A stretch of DNA of 64,000 nucleotides from Aeromonas taiwanensis. Lineage in GTDB: Bacteria; Pseudomonadota; Gammaproteobacteria; Enterobacterales; Aeromonadaceae. The notes under the pieces are model-generated. The model searched no databases. It was not told where the DNA came from and saw only the letters and a program-made list of their open reading frames with translations. Of this stretch, positions 52,862 through 61,633 are shown one piece after another. Each line of letters starts with the position of its first letter. The first letter of the stretch is position 1. A program made the position numbers and the translations under genes. The stretch is taken from contig NZ_CDDD01000101.1 of the NCBI RefSeq assembly GCF_000820165.1, positions 204,320-268,319 of the forward strand, read 5' to 3'.

Positions 52862-53791
52862 ATGGCAGCCCGAACCCTGAGAATTGCCACTCGCAAGAGC
52901 CCACTGGCCCTGTGGCAGGCCAACTTTGTGAAAGATCGGCTGGAGGCGCTCCACCCCGATCTGCAGGTCGAACTGGTGCCCATGAGCACCCAGGGTGACA
53001 AGATCCTCGATACCCCGCTCGCCAAGGTCGGTGGCAAGGGATTGTTCGTCAAGGAGCTGGAGACTGCCATGCTCGAAGGACGGGCCGACATCGCCGTCCA
53101 CTCCATGAAAGACGTGCCGGTGGAGTTTCCCGAGGGACTCGGCCTGCACACCATCTGCGAGCGGGAAGACCCGCGCGATGCCTTCGTCTCCAACCGCTTC
53201 ACCGCCATTGACGAGCTGCCGCAAGGGGCCGTGGTCGGCACCTCCAGCCTGCGCCGTCAGTGCCAGTTGCGCGCGGCGCGCCCGGATCTCGTGATCCGCG
53301 ACCTGCGCGGCAACGTCAACACCCGCCTCGCCAAGCTGGATGCCGGTGACTACGACGCCATCATCCTGGCCGCCGCCGGTCTGAAACGGCTGGAGATGGC
53401 CCACCGCATCACCGCCTTCATCGAGCCGGAGCAGAGCCTGCCCGCCAACGGCCAAGGGGCGGTCGGCATCGAGTGCCGCCTGGACGATGTTGAGCTGCAC
53501 GCCCTGCTGGCGCCGCTGGAGCACGCCGAGACCCGCATCCGGGTACTCACCGAACGGGCCATGAACCGCGCCCTGCAGGGGGGCTGCCAGGTACCTATCG
53601 GTGCCTATGCCCTGGTGCAGGGGAACGAGGTCTGGCTGCGGGGCCTGGTGGGTAGCCCGGACGGTGCCCGCGTCATCCGCGACGAGATCCGCGGCCCCCT
53701 GGCCGACGGCGAGGCCCTGGGAGAAGCGCTGGCCCGGCGTCTGCTGGCCGACGGGGCAGACACCATACTGGCCGAGGTCTACCGGGCATGA
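52862..53791 (+). CDS. hemC: Hydroxymethylbilane synthase HemC
   Basis: A 309-residue porphobilinogen deaminase making hydroxymethylbilane in haem synthesis. It matches E. coli HemC closely: [97 protein letters not shown], and [13 protein letters not shown] with the dipyrromethane-linked Cys. ATG 52862 is chosen by alignment; the ribosome site is weak. Starts the hemCDXY operon. Confidence 0.97.
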   Translation: MAARTLRIATRKSPLALWQANFVKDRLEALHPDLQVELVPMSTQGDKILDTPLAKVGGKGLFVKELETAMLEGRADIAVHSMKDVPVEFPEGLGLHTICEREDPRDAFVSNRFTAIDELPQGAVVGTSSLRRQCQLRAARPDLVIRDLRGNVNTRLAKLDAGDYDAIILAAAGLKRLEMAHRITAFIEPEQSLPANGQGAVGIECRLDDVELHALLAPLEHAETRIRVLTERAMNRALQGGCQVPIGAYALVQGNEVWLRGLVGSPDGARVIRDEIRGPLADGEALGEALARRLLADGADTILAEVYRA

Positions 53792-53810
53792 GTCCGGTCA
53801 GGATCAGATC

Positions 53811-54572
53811 ATGGCCACCCTGCTGGGGCGCGGCCTGATGGTCCCCCTGGTGGTGCGTCCGGCCGCCCAGGCCGCCGAGCTGACAGCCCTGCTGCGTCAG
53901 CACGGTCACGCTCCGCTCTGCTGCCCGCTGCTGGAAACCCGGCCGGGCAGCGAACTCGCCCGCCTGCCCGAATGGCTGCCTGCAGCAGACATCGTCATCG
54001 CCGTCAGCATACATGCCGTTCATTTTGCACATCATTTTCTGTTGCAAACTGGTCTGACCTGGCCACATATTGATTACTTTGCGGTCGGTCAGGCAAGCGC
54101 GGATGCCTTCGCCGAGGCGGGCATCCAGGCGCTGTGCCCGGACGATCCCCGCAGCGAAGGCCTGCTGGCCCTGCCGGCCCTGCAGGAGGTGAGCGGCAAG
54201 CGGGTGCTGATCCTGCGCGGCAACGACGGGCGGGATCTCATCGCCCGGACGCTGGCCTCACGCGGCGCACTGGTGCACTATTGTGCCACCTACGAGCGCC
54301 ACTACCCCGACCTTGACGGGGACGCATTGACCCGCCGCTGGCAGGGGGCCGGCCTCGACAGCCTGCTCGTCACCAGCGGTGAACTGCTGCAGCGGCTGCT
54401 GGCGCTGGTGCCCGGCCCGCAGCACCCCTGGCTTTATGACCGCCTGCTGGTGGTGCCCAGCCCCCGGGTGGCCGAGATGGCCGGGGAGGCTGGTTTTACC
54501 CGTATCGTGATTGCCCAAGGTGCATCCAACCAGGCTCTGGTGGCCGCCCTGGAACTGAGGAAGATGGAATGA
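53811..54572 (+). CDS. hemD: Uroporphyrinogen-III synthase HemD
   Basis: A 253-residue enzyme that closes and inverts ring D to form uroporphyrinogen III. HemD is poorly conserved, but the pattern here fits: VVRPAAQAAELTALLRQHGHAPLCCPLLE, IVIAVSIHAVHF, YFAVGQASADAFAEAGI, GKRVLILRGNDGRDLIARTLASRGA, and SLLVTSGELLQRLL with the conserved S/T-S motif. Start ATG 53811 (AGGA about 9 bases upstream), 19 bases after hemC. Overlaps hemX by 4 bases. Confidence 0.94.
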   Translation: MATLLGRGLMVPLVVRPAAQAAELTALLRQHGHAPLCCPLLETRPGSELARLPEWLPAADIVIAVSIHAVHFAHHFLLQTGLTWPHIDYFAVGQASADAFAEAGIQALCPDDPRSEGLLALPALQEVSGKRVLILRGNDGRDLIARTLASRGALVHYCATYERHYPDLDGDALTRRWQGAGLDSLLVTSGELLQRLLALVPGPQHPWLYDRLLVVPSPRVAEMAGEAGFTRIVIAQGASNQALVAALELRKME

Positions 54573-55645
54573 CTGAACAGCAAGAAGTCCAGCCGAGTGC
54601 CGCGGCCCCCGTGGCCGACAACAACCAGCCCGGCCAGAAGGCCCCCAACGGTAAGAAGGGCGGCTCGGGTGCAGTGCTCGGCGGCATCGCCATTCTGCTG
54701 GCCCTCGGCCTGACCGGCGGCCTCTATCTGCACGGGCACCAGAATGCCGTCGCCCAGAAGGCCGAGCTTGGCGCCCTCAAGCAGCAGCTGGCCGACGCCA
54801 TGGCCAGGCTGGATCAAAACAGCAGCAAGGACGCCGAACAGATCGCCGGCCTCGACAAGCAGCAGCAACTGCTGCAGGGCGAGCTCAAGGGTCTGCAGAC
54901 CCGGGTGCTGGATCTCAACGACAAGCGCCCCAACGACTGGATGCTGGCCGAGTCCGAATATCTGGTCCGCATGGCGGGCCGCAAGCTCTGGCTTGAGCAC
55001 GATCTCGTCTCCGCCATCACATTGCTCGGCAACGCCGACGAGCGCATCAGGGCGCTCAACGATCCCAGCCTGATGCCCATCCGCCAGGCGCTGGCGGAAG
55101 ACATCGCCAAGCTCAAGGGGATGCCGCGGGTCGACCGCGAGGGGCTGACCCTGAAGCTGGCCGCCCTCTCCGACCAGATCGAACTGCTGCCCCTCTCCAC
55201 CGTGAGCATGCCGGAAGCCAAGGCCGAGCCGGACCAGGCGGTCAGCGCCAATCCCAACGAGTGGGAGAGCAACCTCAAGAAGAACTGGGTCAAGTTCACC
55301 GAGAACTTCATCACCATCCGTCGTCGCGACGGCGCCGTGGAGGCCCTGCTCTCCCCGCAGCAGGAGATCTTCCTGCGGGAGAACCTCAAGACCAAGCTGT
55401 TGCAGGCCCAGCTCGCCGTCTACCGCGAGCAGCAGACGCTCTACACCGACAGCCTGGACAAGGCCCAGCGCTGGCTGACCCAGTACTTCGATGCGGACAA
55501 CAGCGCCACCCAGTACATGCAGTCCGAGCTCGACAAGCTCAAAGGCGAGCAGATCCAGTTTGACTACCCGGATCAGTTCAAGACCCAGGCCATGCTGGAG
55601 CAGGTGCTGAACGAGCGCCTGCAACGCATCCTGGCCGGCAACTGA
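54569..55645 (+). CDS. hemX: HemX-like inner membrane protein
   Basis: A 358-residue protein with a Gln/Pro/Ala-rich cytoplasmic start, one membrane helix (AVLGGIAILLALGLTGGLYL, residues about 35-54) and a long periplasmic region with coiled-coil character (LGALKQQLADAMARLDQNSSKDAEQIAGLDKQQQLLQGELKGLQTRVLDL). This is the HemX family, once called a methylase but with no methylase motif here. Probably a scaffold beside HemY. ATG shares its first bases with the hemD stop. Confidence 0.94.
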   Translation: MTEQQEVQPSAAAPVADNNQPGQKAPNGKKGGSGAVLGGIAILLALGLTGGLYLHGHQNAVAQKAELGALKQQLADAMARLDQNSSKDAEQIAGLDKQQQLLQGELKGLQTRVLDLNDKRPNDWMLAESEYLVRMAGRKLWLEHDLVSAITLLGNADERIRALNDPSLMPIRQALAEDIAKLKGMPRVDREGLTLKLAALSDQIELLPLSTVSMPEAKAEPDQAVSANPNEWESNLKKNWVKFTENFITIRRRDGAVEALLSPQQEIFLRENLKTKLLQAQLAVYREQQTLYTDSLDKAQRWLTQYFDADNSATQYMQSELDKLKGEQIQFDYPDQFKTQAMLEQVLNERLQRILAGN

Positions 55646-55655
55646 GGAGGAGACC

Positions 55656-56819
55656 ATGATTCGTCTGATCGTCGTGGTGGCCGTCATGGTGGCGGGCCTT
55701 ATCTTCGGCCCCCAAGCCTCCGGCAACAAGGGGTATGTGCTCATCTCGCTGGGCAACTACACGGTGGAGTCCTCGGTTACCAGCGCGGTGATCCTGGCGG
55801 TGCTGTTCTACGGCGCCCTGCTCATCGTCGAGTGGCTGCTGGTCCGGGTGTTCGGCCTGCGCCGCAAGACGCAAGGCTGGTTCGGTTCCCGCCGTCGTCG
55901 CAAGGCGAACCTGCAGACGGTGAACGCCACCCTGGCCATGGCCGAGGGGCACTACAACCAGGCCGAGAAGCTCCTGATCAAGGGGGCCGACAACAGCGAC
56001 ACCCCGCTGCTCAACTACCTGAGTGCGGCCCGGGTGGCCCAGGCCCGGGGCGATGATGTGCGCCGGGATCACTACCTGCAGAAGGCTCAGGAGGAGAACC
56101 CCAAGGCCGAGCTGGCCCTGACCCTGATCCAGACCCAGCTGCAGATCGAGCAGGGGCAATACGACAGCGCACTCGGTCGCCTAGAGTCCATCTATGCCCT
56201 CCATCCGCGCCATCCCATGGTGCTGGATCAGCTGCGCCAGGTGTATCTGGCCCGCCAGGAGTGGCCTGCCCTGATCGATCTCGCCCCGACCCTGCGCAAG
56301 GTGGGCAAGCTGACCGCCCACGAAGAGGAGGCCCTGCTGCACCAGGCCTGGTCCGGCCGTCTCGAGGCCGCCAGCGAGGCCCTGGAGACCCTGCGCCCCG
56401 TCTGGCAGGAGATGCCCCGCAAGCTGCGCCAGGAGCCGGCGCTGCTGGCCAGCTATGGGGATCACCTTCGCCGGCTGGGGGCCGATGCCGAGGCCGCCGA
56501 GCTCTGGCTGGAGGCCCTGCGCAAGGACCCCTCCCCCGAACTGTTCACCCGCCTGCCCAGGCTCAAGCTGGATGACTACCAGCCCATGCTGACCCTGCTC
56601 AAGAAGAGCCAGGATCAGCCGGGTGCCCAGGCGGCCCTGGCCCGGGTCTACCTGCTGGCAGGCCAGCTGGACGACGCCCAGCAGCTGCTGGAACAGGAAG
56701 TGGCCAAGGCGCCGGATGCCGCCCTCTACCACGCCCTCGGGCAGGTGATGGACAAGCGTCGGCTGACCAACAAGGCCAACGAGTACTACCGTCAGGCCCT
56801 GCAACTGGCGGACGTCTGA
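55656..56819 (+). CDS. hemY: HemY, TPR-containing membrane protein
   Basis: A 387-residue protein with two N-terminal membrane helices (IRLIVVVAVMVAGLIFGP and AVILAVLFYGALLIVEWLLV) and a long helical TPR domain (AMAEGHYNQAEKLLIKGADN, LSAARVAQARGDDVRRDHYLQKAQEENP, GRLESIYALHPRHPMVLDQLRQVYLARQEW ... YHALGQVMDKRRLTNKANEYYRQAL). Conserved in hemCDXY operons; it is linked to haem synthesis, possibly by scaffolding protoporphyrinogen oxidation. Starts 10 bases after hemX, ends at a strong terminator. Confidence 0.94.
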   Translation: MIRLIVVVAVMVAGLIFGPQASGNKGYVLISLGNYTVESSVTSAVILAVLFYGALLIVEWLLVRVFGLRRKTQGWFGSRRRRKANLQTVNATLAMAEGHYNQAEKLLIKGADNSDTPLLNYLSAARVAQARGDDVRRDHYLQKAQEENPKAELALTLIQTQLQIEQGQYDSALGRLESIYALHPRHPMVLDQLRQVYLARQEWPALIDLAPTLRKVGKLTAHEEEALLHQAWSGRLEAASEALETLRPVWQEMPRKLRQEPALLASYGDHLRRLGADAEAAELWLEALRKDPSPELFTRLPRLKLDDYQPMLTLLKKSQDQPGAQAALARVYLLAGQLDDAQQLLEQEVAKAPDAALYHALGQVMDKRRLTNKANEYYRQALQLADV

Positions 56820-56827
56820 TCGGGCGC

Positions 56828-56851
56828 ATCTGCCGGAATATCTGCCGGAAT
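56828..56851. repeat. 12-base perfect tandem duplication
   Basis: ATCTGCCGGAAT is repeated twice in direct succession in the spacer between the hemY stop and its terminator. It is non-coding and probably a replication slip. Confidence 0.9.
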
Positions 56852-56856
56852 GTGAC

Positions 56857-56885
56857 AAGAGGCCGCGATTGCGGCCTCTTTTTTT
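56857..56885 (+). terminator. Terminator of the hemCDXY operon
   Basis: AGAGGCCGC (56858-56866) pairs with GCGGCCTCT (56871-56879) around GATT and is followed by TTTTTT. Just before it a 12-base tandem repeat ATCTGCCGGAAT occurs at 56828-56839 and 56840-56851. Confidence 0.9.
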
Positions 56886-56911
56886 GTCCGGGTTCTCTGG
56901 CGGCCTGCGCC

Positions 56912-57163
56912 TCAGGCGGTCAGCCGCTCCAGCTCGCCGATGAGCCAGATCGCCTCCTGGCGGTGGGAGCCGCAGACGTCCACCATGGGCCGGAAGCCGC
57001 CGCACACCGCCGGGCGCTCCGGCTGGCCGAAGATCTTGCAGCCCAGCTGCGCATCAAGCTGCACGCAGGGCACACCCGCCGGCTTGCCGTCCGGCATCCC
57101 GGGAATGGCGCTGCTGATGCTGGGGGCGATGCAGCAGGCACCGCAACCTTGACGACATTCCAT
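56912..57163 (-). CDS. YkgJ/Cys-cluster small protein
   Basis: An 83-residue protein with [45 protein letters not shown] and [10 protein letters not shown] plus VDVCGSH. The cysteines at the N-terminus (CxxxCGACC), then PC, GCKIF and VC form the putative Zn/Fe-S site of this family; E. coli homologs have the same opening [16 protein letters not shown]. The reaction is unknown. ATG 57163 with AGGA 9 bases upstream; a second member is at 4072-4362. Confidence 0.88.
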   Translation of the reverse strand: MECRQGCGACCIAPSISSAIPGMPDGKPAGVPCVQLDAQLGCKIFGQPERPAVCGGFRPMVDVCGSHRQEAIWLIGELERLTA

Positions 57164-57260
57164 GTGATCTTTTCCTCTGTATGGCACCGCAGTGTAGCAA
57201 GGAGTCCGGTTTCTCCTAAGCCTTATCCCTGCCCGGGCAACATGGCACCTGGCAGGCAGC

Positions 57261-57286
57261 AAAAAGCCCGACAGTGCCGGGCTTTT
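57261..57286 (-). terminator. Terminator of glpX
   Basis: AAAAAGCCCG and CGGGCTTTT pair around a short loop; five A residues on the left become a U-run on the minus strand. It lies 39 bases past the glpX stop. Confidence 0.85.
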
Positions 57287-57324
57287 CAGGCGGTACCATG
57301 CGGGTTGCCCCGCGCACATCCCGA

Positions 57325-58335
57325 TTACAGGATGATGTCGCGTACCACGCTATCCTTGCGATCCAGGAAGTGGATCGACTTGATGCGGCGGATGGTCCGC
57401 GACTTGCCGCGGATCAGCAGGGTCTCGGTGGTGGCCATGACGCCGTCGCTGGTGATCCCTTCCAGCAGATCACCCTTGGTGATGCCGGTGGCGGAGAAGA
57501 TAACGTTGTCATTCTTGGCCAGATCTTCCAGCTTGAGCACCTTGTTCACGTCGATGCCCAGCTCCTCGCAGCGCGCGATCTCCTGCTCGCCCAGGGCGCG
57601 AACCTCGGGGCTGTCACCCTTGACCTGGTGACGGGGGATCAGGCGGGCCTGCATGTCGCCATCCAGGGCGCGGATCACCGCCGCCGAGATCACCCCTTCC
57701 GGGGCGCCACCGATACCGTAGAGCATGTCCACTTCGCTGTCTGGCAGGCAGGTGAGGATGGAGGCTGCCACGTCGCCGTCGGGAATGGCGAACACCCGCA
57801 CGCCCAGCCCCTGCATCTCCTTGATTGCCTTGTCATGACGCGGCTTGGCCAGGGTGATGACGGTCAGGCGGGAGAGGGGCTTGCCGAGGGCCTTGGCCAC
57901 GGCCTTGAGGTTCAGCTCCAGGGCCTGGTCGAGGTCGATGGCACCTCTGGCCTTGGGACCCACGATCAGCTTCTCCATGTACATGTCGGGGGCCTTCAAG
58001 AAGGAGCCCTTGTCGCCGACCGCCAGCACCGCCAGGGCATTGGCCTGACCCATGGCAGTCATGCGGGTCCCTTCAATGGGGTCGACCGCGATGTCCACGG
58101 CATCGCCCTGACCCGTGCCCACCTTCTCGCCGATGTAGAGCATGGGGGCTTCGTCGATCTCCCCTTCGCCTATCACAATCTCGCCATCGATCTGGATCTG
58201 ATTGAGGATGTGACGCATGGCCGCCACGGCCGCGCCATCGGCGATATTCTTGTCACCACGTCCGAGCCACTTGTAGCCAGCCAGTGCCGCCGCTTCCGTC
58301 ACTCGGGAAAATTCGATTGCCAGTTCACGTCTCAT
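57325..58335 (-). CDS. glpX: Class II fructose-1,6-bisphosphatase GlpX
   Basis: A 336-residue enzyme, same length as E. coli GlpX, hydrolysing fructose-1,6-bisphosphate in gluconeogenesis. Seen: REGDKN-like [110 protein letters not shown], and the metal-binding Asp/Glu residues in those blocks. Start ATG 58335. Divergent from the porin gene. Confidence 0.96.
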   Translation of the reverse strand: MRRELAIEFSRVTEAAALAGYKWLGRGDKNIADGAAVAAMRHILNQIQIDGEIVIGEGEIDEAPMLYIGEKVGTGQGDAVDIAVDPIEGTRMTAMGQANALAVLAVGDKGSFLKAPDMYMEKLIVGPKARGAIDLDQALELNLKAVAKALGKPLSRLTVITLAKPRHDKAIKEMQGLGVRVFAIPDGDVAASILTCLPDSEVDMLYGIGGAPEGVISAAVIRALDGDMQARLIPRHQVKGDSPEVRALGEQEIARCEELGIDVNKVLKLEDLAKNDNVIFSATGITKGDLLEGITSDGVMATTETLLIRGKSRTIRRIKSIHFLDRKDSVVRDIIL

Positions 58336-58443
58336 CGCATATCCAACCTTAGGAGCTCGAAAAACGGGCGGCATTCTATCACAAGGGCAAACCTTTGCGC
58401 GTAAAAGTGGCGGTCAGCCACATAAATCGCGGTTTTCATCCCG

Positions 58444-58494
58444 CTGACATGAAACCGACACGGTTTGTTCACCGTGCGGTCACCCCGCTGTCAT
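58444..58494. promoter_or_regulatory. Candidate Pho-box-like elements ahead of the porin gene
   Basis: At 58444-58461 CTGACAT-GAAA-CCGACAC resembles the 7-4-7 layout of the Pho box (CTGTCAT-AAAT-CTGTCAT): 6/7 in the first half, 4/7 in the second. A perfect CTGTCAT occurs at 58488-58494. Weak by eye; placement 61-111 bases ahead of the start. Confidence 0.3.
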
Positions 58495-58554
58495 CTACCC
58501 CTCCTAGCATGGCCCCGTCTTTCAAAACAGAAGCTTGCAACACAAGGGATCATG

Positions 58555-59613
58555 ATGAAAAAGCTCACAGTAGTCGCATTGGCACTCACCGCCGCCTTCC
58601 AGGCTCAAGCCGTCGAAGTCTACAAGAACGACAGCACCCTGCTCGACCTGTACGGTCGCATCTACGCCGGCCAGTTCTTCGGCGAGAAGAAAGAGCTGGA
58701 TGCCAACGGTGACATCAAGAACGAATACAGCGACAAGCAGGGTGCCAACCAGTTTGTCCGCCTGGGCGCCAAGGCAGAGAGCGAGATCAACCCGGGCCTC
58801 AAGGCGCTGGCGCAGTATGAGCTGCAGATCTACATCAACGACAGCGAGAAGACTGTCAGCGAGAACTCCGACAACATGCGCACCCGCCTGGCCTTCGCCG
58901 GGGTGGGCGCAGACTGGGGCACAGTGACCTTCGGTCGCCAGAAGGGGGCCCCGGGCTTCCTGGCCGACTGGACTGACGTCTCCCTCTCCGACGGCTACGG
59001 CAACGAGGCCCTGGGCGCCAAGACAGACACCTTCGCCACCAACCGCGCCGGCTCCGTGCTGAAGTACTCCGGCCTGTTCAACGGCTTCCAGGTCGACACC
59101 AGCTACAAGTTCGACGGCGGTGACACCGAAGAGACCACCAGCAAGGACAGCGATGCCGCCTACGGCGCCGCCGTGGCCTACACCTTCCCGTTCAACCTGT
59201 CGCTGGGTACCGCCTACAACGTGGGTATCCGCGACAAGAGCGGTGAAGAGGATGCCAAGCTGTGGCTGCTCTCCGCCAAGTACGACAACAAGGCCCTCTA
59301 CGCCGCCCTGAGCTATGCGGACGGTAGCGACTTCCTGGCCACCGGCAAGGATCACACCGGTTGGGAAGGGGCCCTGGGCTACAACTTCGAGAACGGCTTC
59401 GGCCTGATGGCCCTGTGGAACAAGCAGAAGGTGGAGCAGTCCGGCAAGTCTGACTACGACTCCATCGACTACTACACCCTGGGTGCCCAGTACAAGTTCA
59501 ACAAGAACCTGCGCGTCATCGGCGAGTACCGCATCAACAATCTGGACAGCAATGACAGCGGCAAGCTGAACACCAAGGATGACTTCCAGCTGGCAGCCCG
59601 CTACGACTTCTAA
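58555..59613 (+). CDS. General porin (OmpC/OmpF-like trimeric beta-barrel)
   Basis: A 352-residue outer-membrane porin. Signal peptide MKKLTVVALALTAAFQAQA, then VEVYKNDSTLLDLYGRIYAGQFFG, the usual first strand. Beta-strand alternation runs through the protein (VRLGAKAESEINPGLKALAQYELQI, TVTFGRQKGAPGFLADWTDVS with the PEFGG-like constriction region, VLKYSGLFNGFQVDTSYKF) and it ends in the OMP signature ...LAARYDF. The extracellular loops are Asp/Ser/Lys rich. Which named porin of the genus it is cannot be told. The ATG at 58555 fits the AGGGA spacing better than the ATG at 58552. Confidence 0.93.
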   Translation: MKKLTVVALALTAAFQAQAVEVYKNDSTLLDLYGRIYAGQFFGEKKELDANGDIKNEYSDKQGANQFVRLGAKAESEINPGLKALAQYELQIYINDSEKTVSENSDNMRTRLAFAGVGADWGTVTFGRQKGAPGFLADWTDVSLSDGYGNEALGAKTDTFATNRAGSVLKYSGLFNGFQVDTSYKFDGGDTEETTSKDSDAAYGAAVAYTFPFNLSLGTAYNVGIRDKSGEEDAKLWLLSAKYDNKALYAALSYADGSDFLATGKDHTGWEGALGYNFENGFGLMALWNKQKVEQSGKSDYDSIDYYTLGAQYKFNKNLRVIGEYRINNLDSNDSGKLNTKDDFQLAARYDF

Positions 59614-59634
59614 GTCGGCAGCCATCTGACGACG

Positions 59635-59666
59635 CGGCGCGCAGATCCCTCTGCGCGCCGTTTTTT
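59635..59666 (+). terminator. Terminator of the porin gene
   Basis: CGGCGCGCAG and CTGCGCGCCG (59635-59644 with 59651-59660) pair around a 6-base loop, followed by TTTTTT. Confidence 0.92.
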
Positions 59667-59672
59667 ATTGCG

Positions 59673-60410
59673 TCAGGCCAGGGGCTTTTGCACCGACACC
59701 AGCAACAGCATGGGGCGTTCCGCCTCCTCCGCCAGGGCCGGGTTGGCGGCGATCTGCGCCGCCGTCGGCCCCCACTCCTCCACGCGGCGGATCTCGAATC
59801 CCGCGGCGATGAGCGCGTTGAGGTAGGTGCCCAGGGTGCGGTGGTACTTGATCACCCCGTCCGCCAGCCAGTTGCTAATCCGCTTGCCCTCGGCCTGGTA
59901 GCCATTGACGGGCCAGGAGCGGCGCCCCTCCCCGTCCACCAGCCAGCCCTGGGGCTGCGGGCTGGTGAAGATGGGGTGCTCCACCGAGAACACCAGGCTT
60001 CCCCCCGCCACCAGGGCACGGTGGATCTCCGCAAACAGCGGCGCCACTTCCGGCAGATAGTGCAGCGCCAGGGAGCTGTAGATGAGATCGAAAGGCTCAT
60101 CGGACAGCGCAAGACCGTCCAGATCCCCCTGCCGATAGCGGATGGCCTCATCCCGGGTCAGCTCGGCGGCACGGGCCAACATCTTCGCGGAGAGATCGAT
60201 ACCGACTACGTCGGCAGCCCCGAGCTCTCTGGCTGCCCGGCAGAACCAGCCATAGCCGCAGCCCAGATCCAGCACCCGCTTGCCGGCCAGCGCCGGCAGC
60301 ATGGCCTGCAGCGCCGGCCACTCCGGCGCCCCCGCCAACCCCTGCTGCGATCGGGGCAGCTGGGCATAGCCTTCAAAGAAACCTGGGTTGTCATAGATAT
60401 TTTGTGACAT
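59673..60410 (-). CDS. Class I SAM-dependent methyltransferase
   Basis: A 245-residue Rossmann methyltransferase. Motif I VLDLGCGYGWFCRAARELGA, motif II VVGIDLSAKMLARA, then DLIYSSLALHYLPEVAPLFAEIHRALVAGGSLVFSVEHPIF, typical of UbiE/COQ5- and YcgJ-type small-molecule methyltransferases. C-terminal part contains RTLGTYLNALIAAGFEIRRVEEW. Substrate unknown. Start ATG 60410 with GAGGAAG 8 bases upstream. Confidence 0.9.
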   Translation of the reverse strand: MSQNIYDNPGFFEGYAQLPRSQQGLAGAPEWPALQAMLPALAGKRVLDLGCGYGWFCRAARELGAADVVGIDLSAKMLARAAELTRDEAIRYRQGDLDGLALSDEPFDLIYSSLALHYLPEVAPLFAEIHRALVAGGSLVFSVEHPIFTSPQPQGWLVDGEGRRSWPVNGYQAEGKRISNWLADGVIKYHRTLGTYLNALIAAGFEIRRVEEWGPTAAQIAANPALAEEAERPMLLLVSVQKPLA

Positions 60411-60496
60411 GTCACGTCTTCCTCGTGGATGTTGCCAGCCTGTCCGATCGGTGGCCCGGCCCTTGCCAAGCATACCCGTCGGCCAGCGCCGGCCAT

Positions 60497-60530
60497 AAAA
60501 AAAGCAGAGAACCCGGGCGGGCCTCTGCTC
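60497..60530 (-). terminator. Minus-strand terminator-like hairpin (distal)
   Basis: GCAGAG (60504-60509) pairs with CTCTGC (60523-60528) with a GC-rich inner part; seven A residues at 60497-60503 give a U-run on the minus strand. Confidence 0.75.
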
Positions 60531-60560
60531 TGTCTCGCGCCCGCAACCTGGCTGCGGGCC

Positions 60561-60600
60561 AACAAAAAAGGCCATAGACGAGGCAGCGTCTATGGCCTTT
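60561..60600 (-). terminator. Minus-strand terminator-like hairpin (proximal)
   Basis: AAAGGCCATAGACG (60567-60580) pairs perfectly with CGTCTATGGCCTTT (60587-60600) around a 6-base loop, with AAAAAA to the left (U-run on the minus strand). Confidence 0.85.
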
Positions 60601-60678
60601 GTTCAGTCGTACGGCAAGGGCCCGGATCCCGCGATAAAGGGGATCCGGCCGGCGCAATACGATGAATGGGTGGGAGGC

Positions 60679-60771
60679 TCAGGCCTCCCCGGGCTCCGGA
60701 CAATGCTTCATCGCGCGCATCTGTACGGAGTTCACTCGGGTCACGCGTTGATCCGAGGCATAAAGGGTCAT
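60679..60771 (-). CDS. Possible 30-residue ORF in a short structured transcript
   Basis: Reads MTLYASDQRVTRVNSVQMR, then AMKHCPEPGEA, 30 residues, with AGGTGA 5 bases before the ATG. It is not similar to anything I recognise. Support is the ribosome site and the terminators downstream; it could equally be non-coding or a leader. In the same frame a longer reading to 60936 lacks any better start signal and overlaps the next gene. Confidence 0.35.
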   Translation of the reverse strand: MTLYASDQRVTRVNSVQMRAMKHCPEPGEA

Positions 60772-60880
60772 CTCGTTCACCTGGCCAAGGCTGGCCGTTG
60801 AAAGAAGGAAATCAGCTGGCGCCACTCTAGGGGCTGCGAGCCCGGGAGGCAAGCCCGAAAGGCCATGTTTGCCGACCGGC

Positions 60881-61363
60881 TCACCCCAGCGTCTTCTGCC
60901 AGAACAGGGCCCGGCCCACCTCGGGTACGAGCTCATAGCCTGCGAATCCGCTCGCCCGGTAGGCGGCCTGGGCCACCTTGTTGCCCTCCAGCACCTCCAG
61001 GGTCAGCTTGCAGCAGCCGAGCTCCCGACCGAGCCGCTCCACCTCGGCCAGCAGCCGTTTGCCGATGCCGCGGCCGCGATGGGCCGGGTGCACCGCCAGG
61101 TCGTGCAGGTTGAGCAGGGGCTGGCAGGCGAAGGTCGAGAAGCCCTCGAAGCAGGTGGCCACGCCGGCCGGCTCCCCGTCCACCCAGGCCAGCAGCACGT
61201 GGGCACCGGGGCGATCCGCCAGGGCCCGGGCCAGATTGGCCTTCACCTCGTCGGCCAGGGCGGTCCCGCCCCCCATCTCGTCCCTGGCGTATTCGTCCAG
61301 CAGCGCGATCAGCGCCTCCCCGTGGCGGCTGTCGTGCAGATCGGCCCGGATGATCTCTACCAT
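60881..61363 (-). CDS. GNAT family N-acetyltransferase
   Basis: A 160-residue single GNAT domain with IIRADLHDSRHGEALIALLDEYARDEMGGG at the N-terminus, LLNLHDLAVHPAHRGRGIGKRLLAEVERLGRELGCCKLTLEVLEGNKVAQAAYRASGF. The motif A HRGRGIGKRL binds acetyl-CoA. The acceptor is unknown. Start ATG 61363 with a GGGGGAG purine-rich ribosome site close upstream. Confidence 0.9.
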   Translation of the reverse strand: MVEIIRADLHDSRHGEALIALLDEYARDEMGGGTALADEVKANLARALADRPGAHVLLAWVDGEPAGVATCFEGFSTFACQPLLNLHDLAVHPAHRGRGIGKRLLAEVERLGRELGCCKLTLEVLEGNKVAQAAYRASGFAGYELVPEVGRALFWQKTLG

Positions 61364-61518
61364 GTCTCTCCCCCTGTCCCTATCGTGAGCGGTACGCCGG
61401 CGGCGTCGTGCCGCCATGGTAACCGGGCCGCCCGCCGGCACCAAGGCGGATCCCCCCGCCCGGTGAGGGCCTGTCATCCCCTCCTGCGCCATCCATGCAG
61501 TTTTCCTGCATCTTCTCC

Positions 61519-61537
61519 TTGCAAGGCAAATGAAAAT
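61519..61537. promoter_or_regulatory. Fur box upstream of the siderophore receptor
   Basis: AAATGAAAATCAATATCAT matches the core of the Fur consensus at most positions (GATAATGATAATCATTATC). It lies about 100 bases before the start codon of a TonB-dependent siderophore receptor, the expected target. Confidence 0.75.
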
Positions 61538-61633
61538 CAATATCATTGGCATCCCCGCATGGCGGGGGTATCAATAACTACAAATAAATCAATAAGTTCA
61601 GGCCAGCAGGTCGATTAGAAGAGTCACACGCAG

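Larger units (their letters stand above)
60411..60880. other. 470-base region with several hairpins and one possible tiny ORF
   Basis: Between two minus-strand genes. From right to left in minus-strand transcription: a possible 30-residue ORF (60679-60771), a perfect 9-bp hairpin (60622-60630 with 60640-60648), a long perfect hairpin (60567-60600) followed by a U-run, and another hairpin (60504-60528) followed by seven U. The dense terminator-like structure suggests a short independent transcript. Confidence 0.6.
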
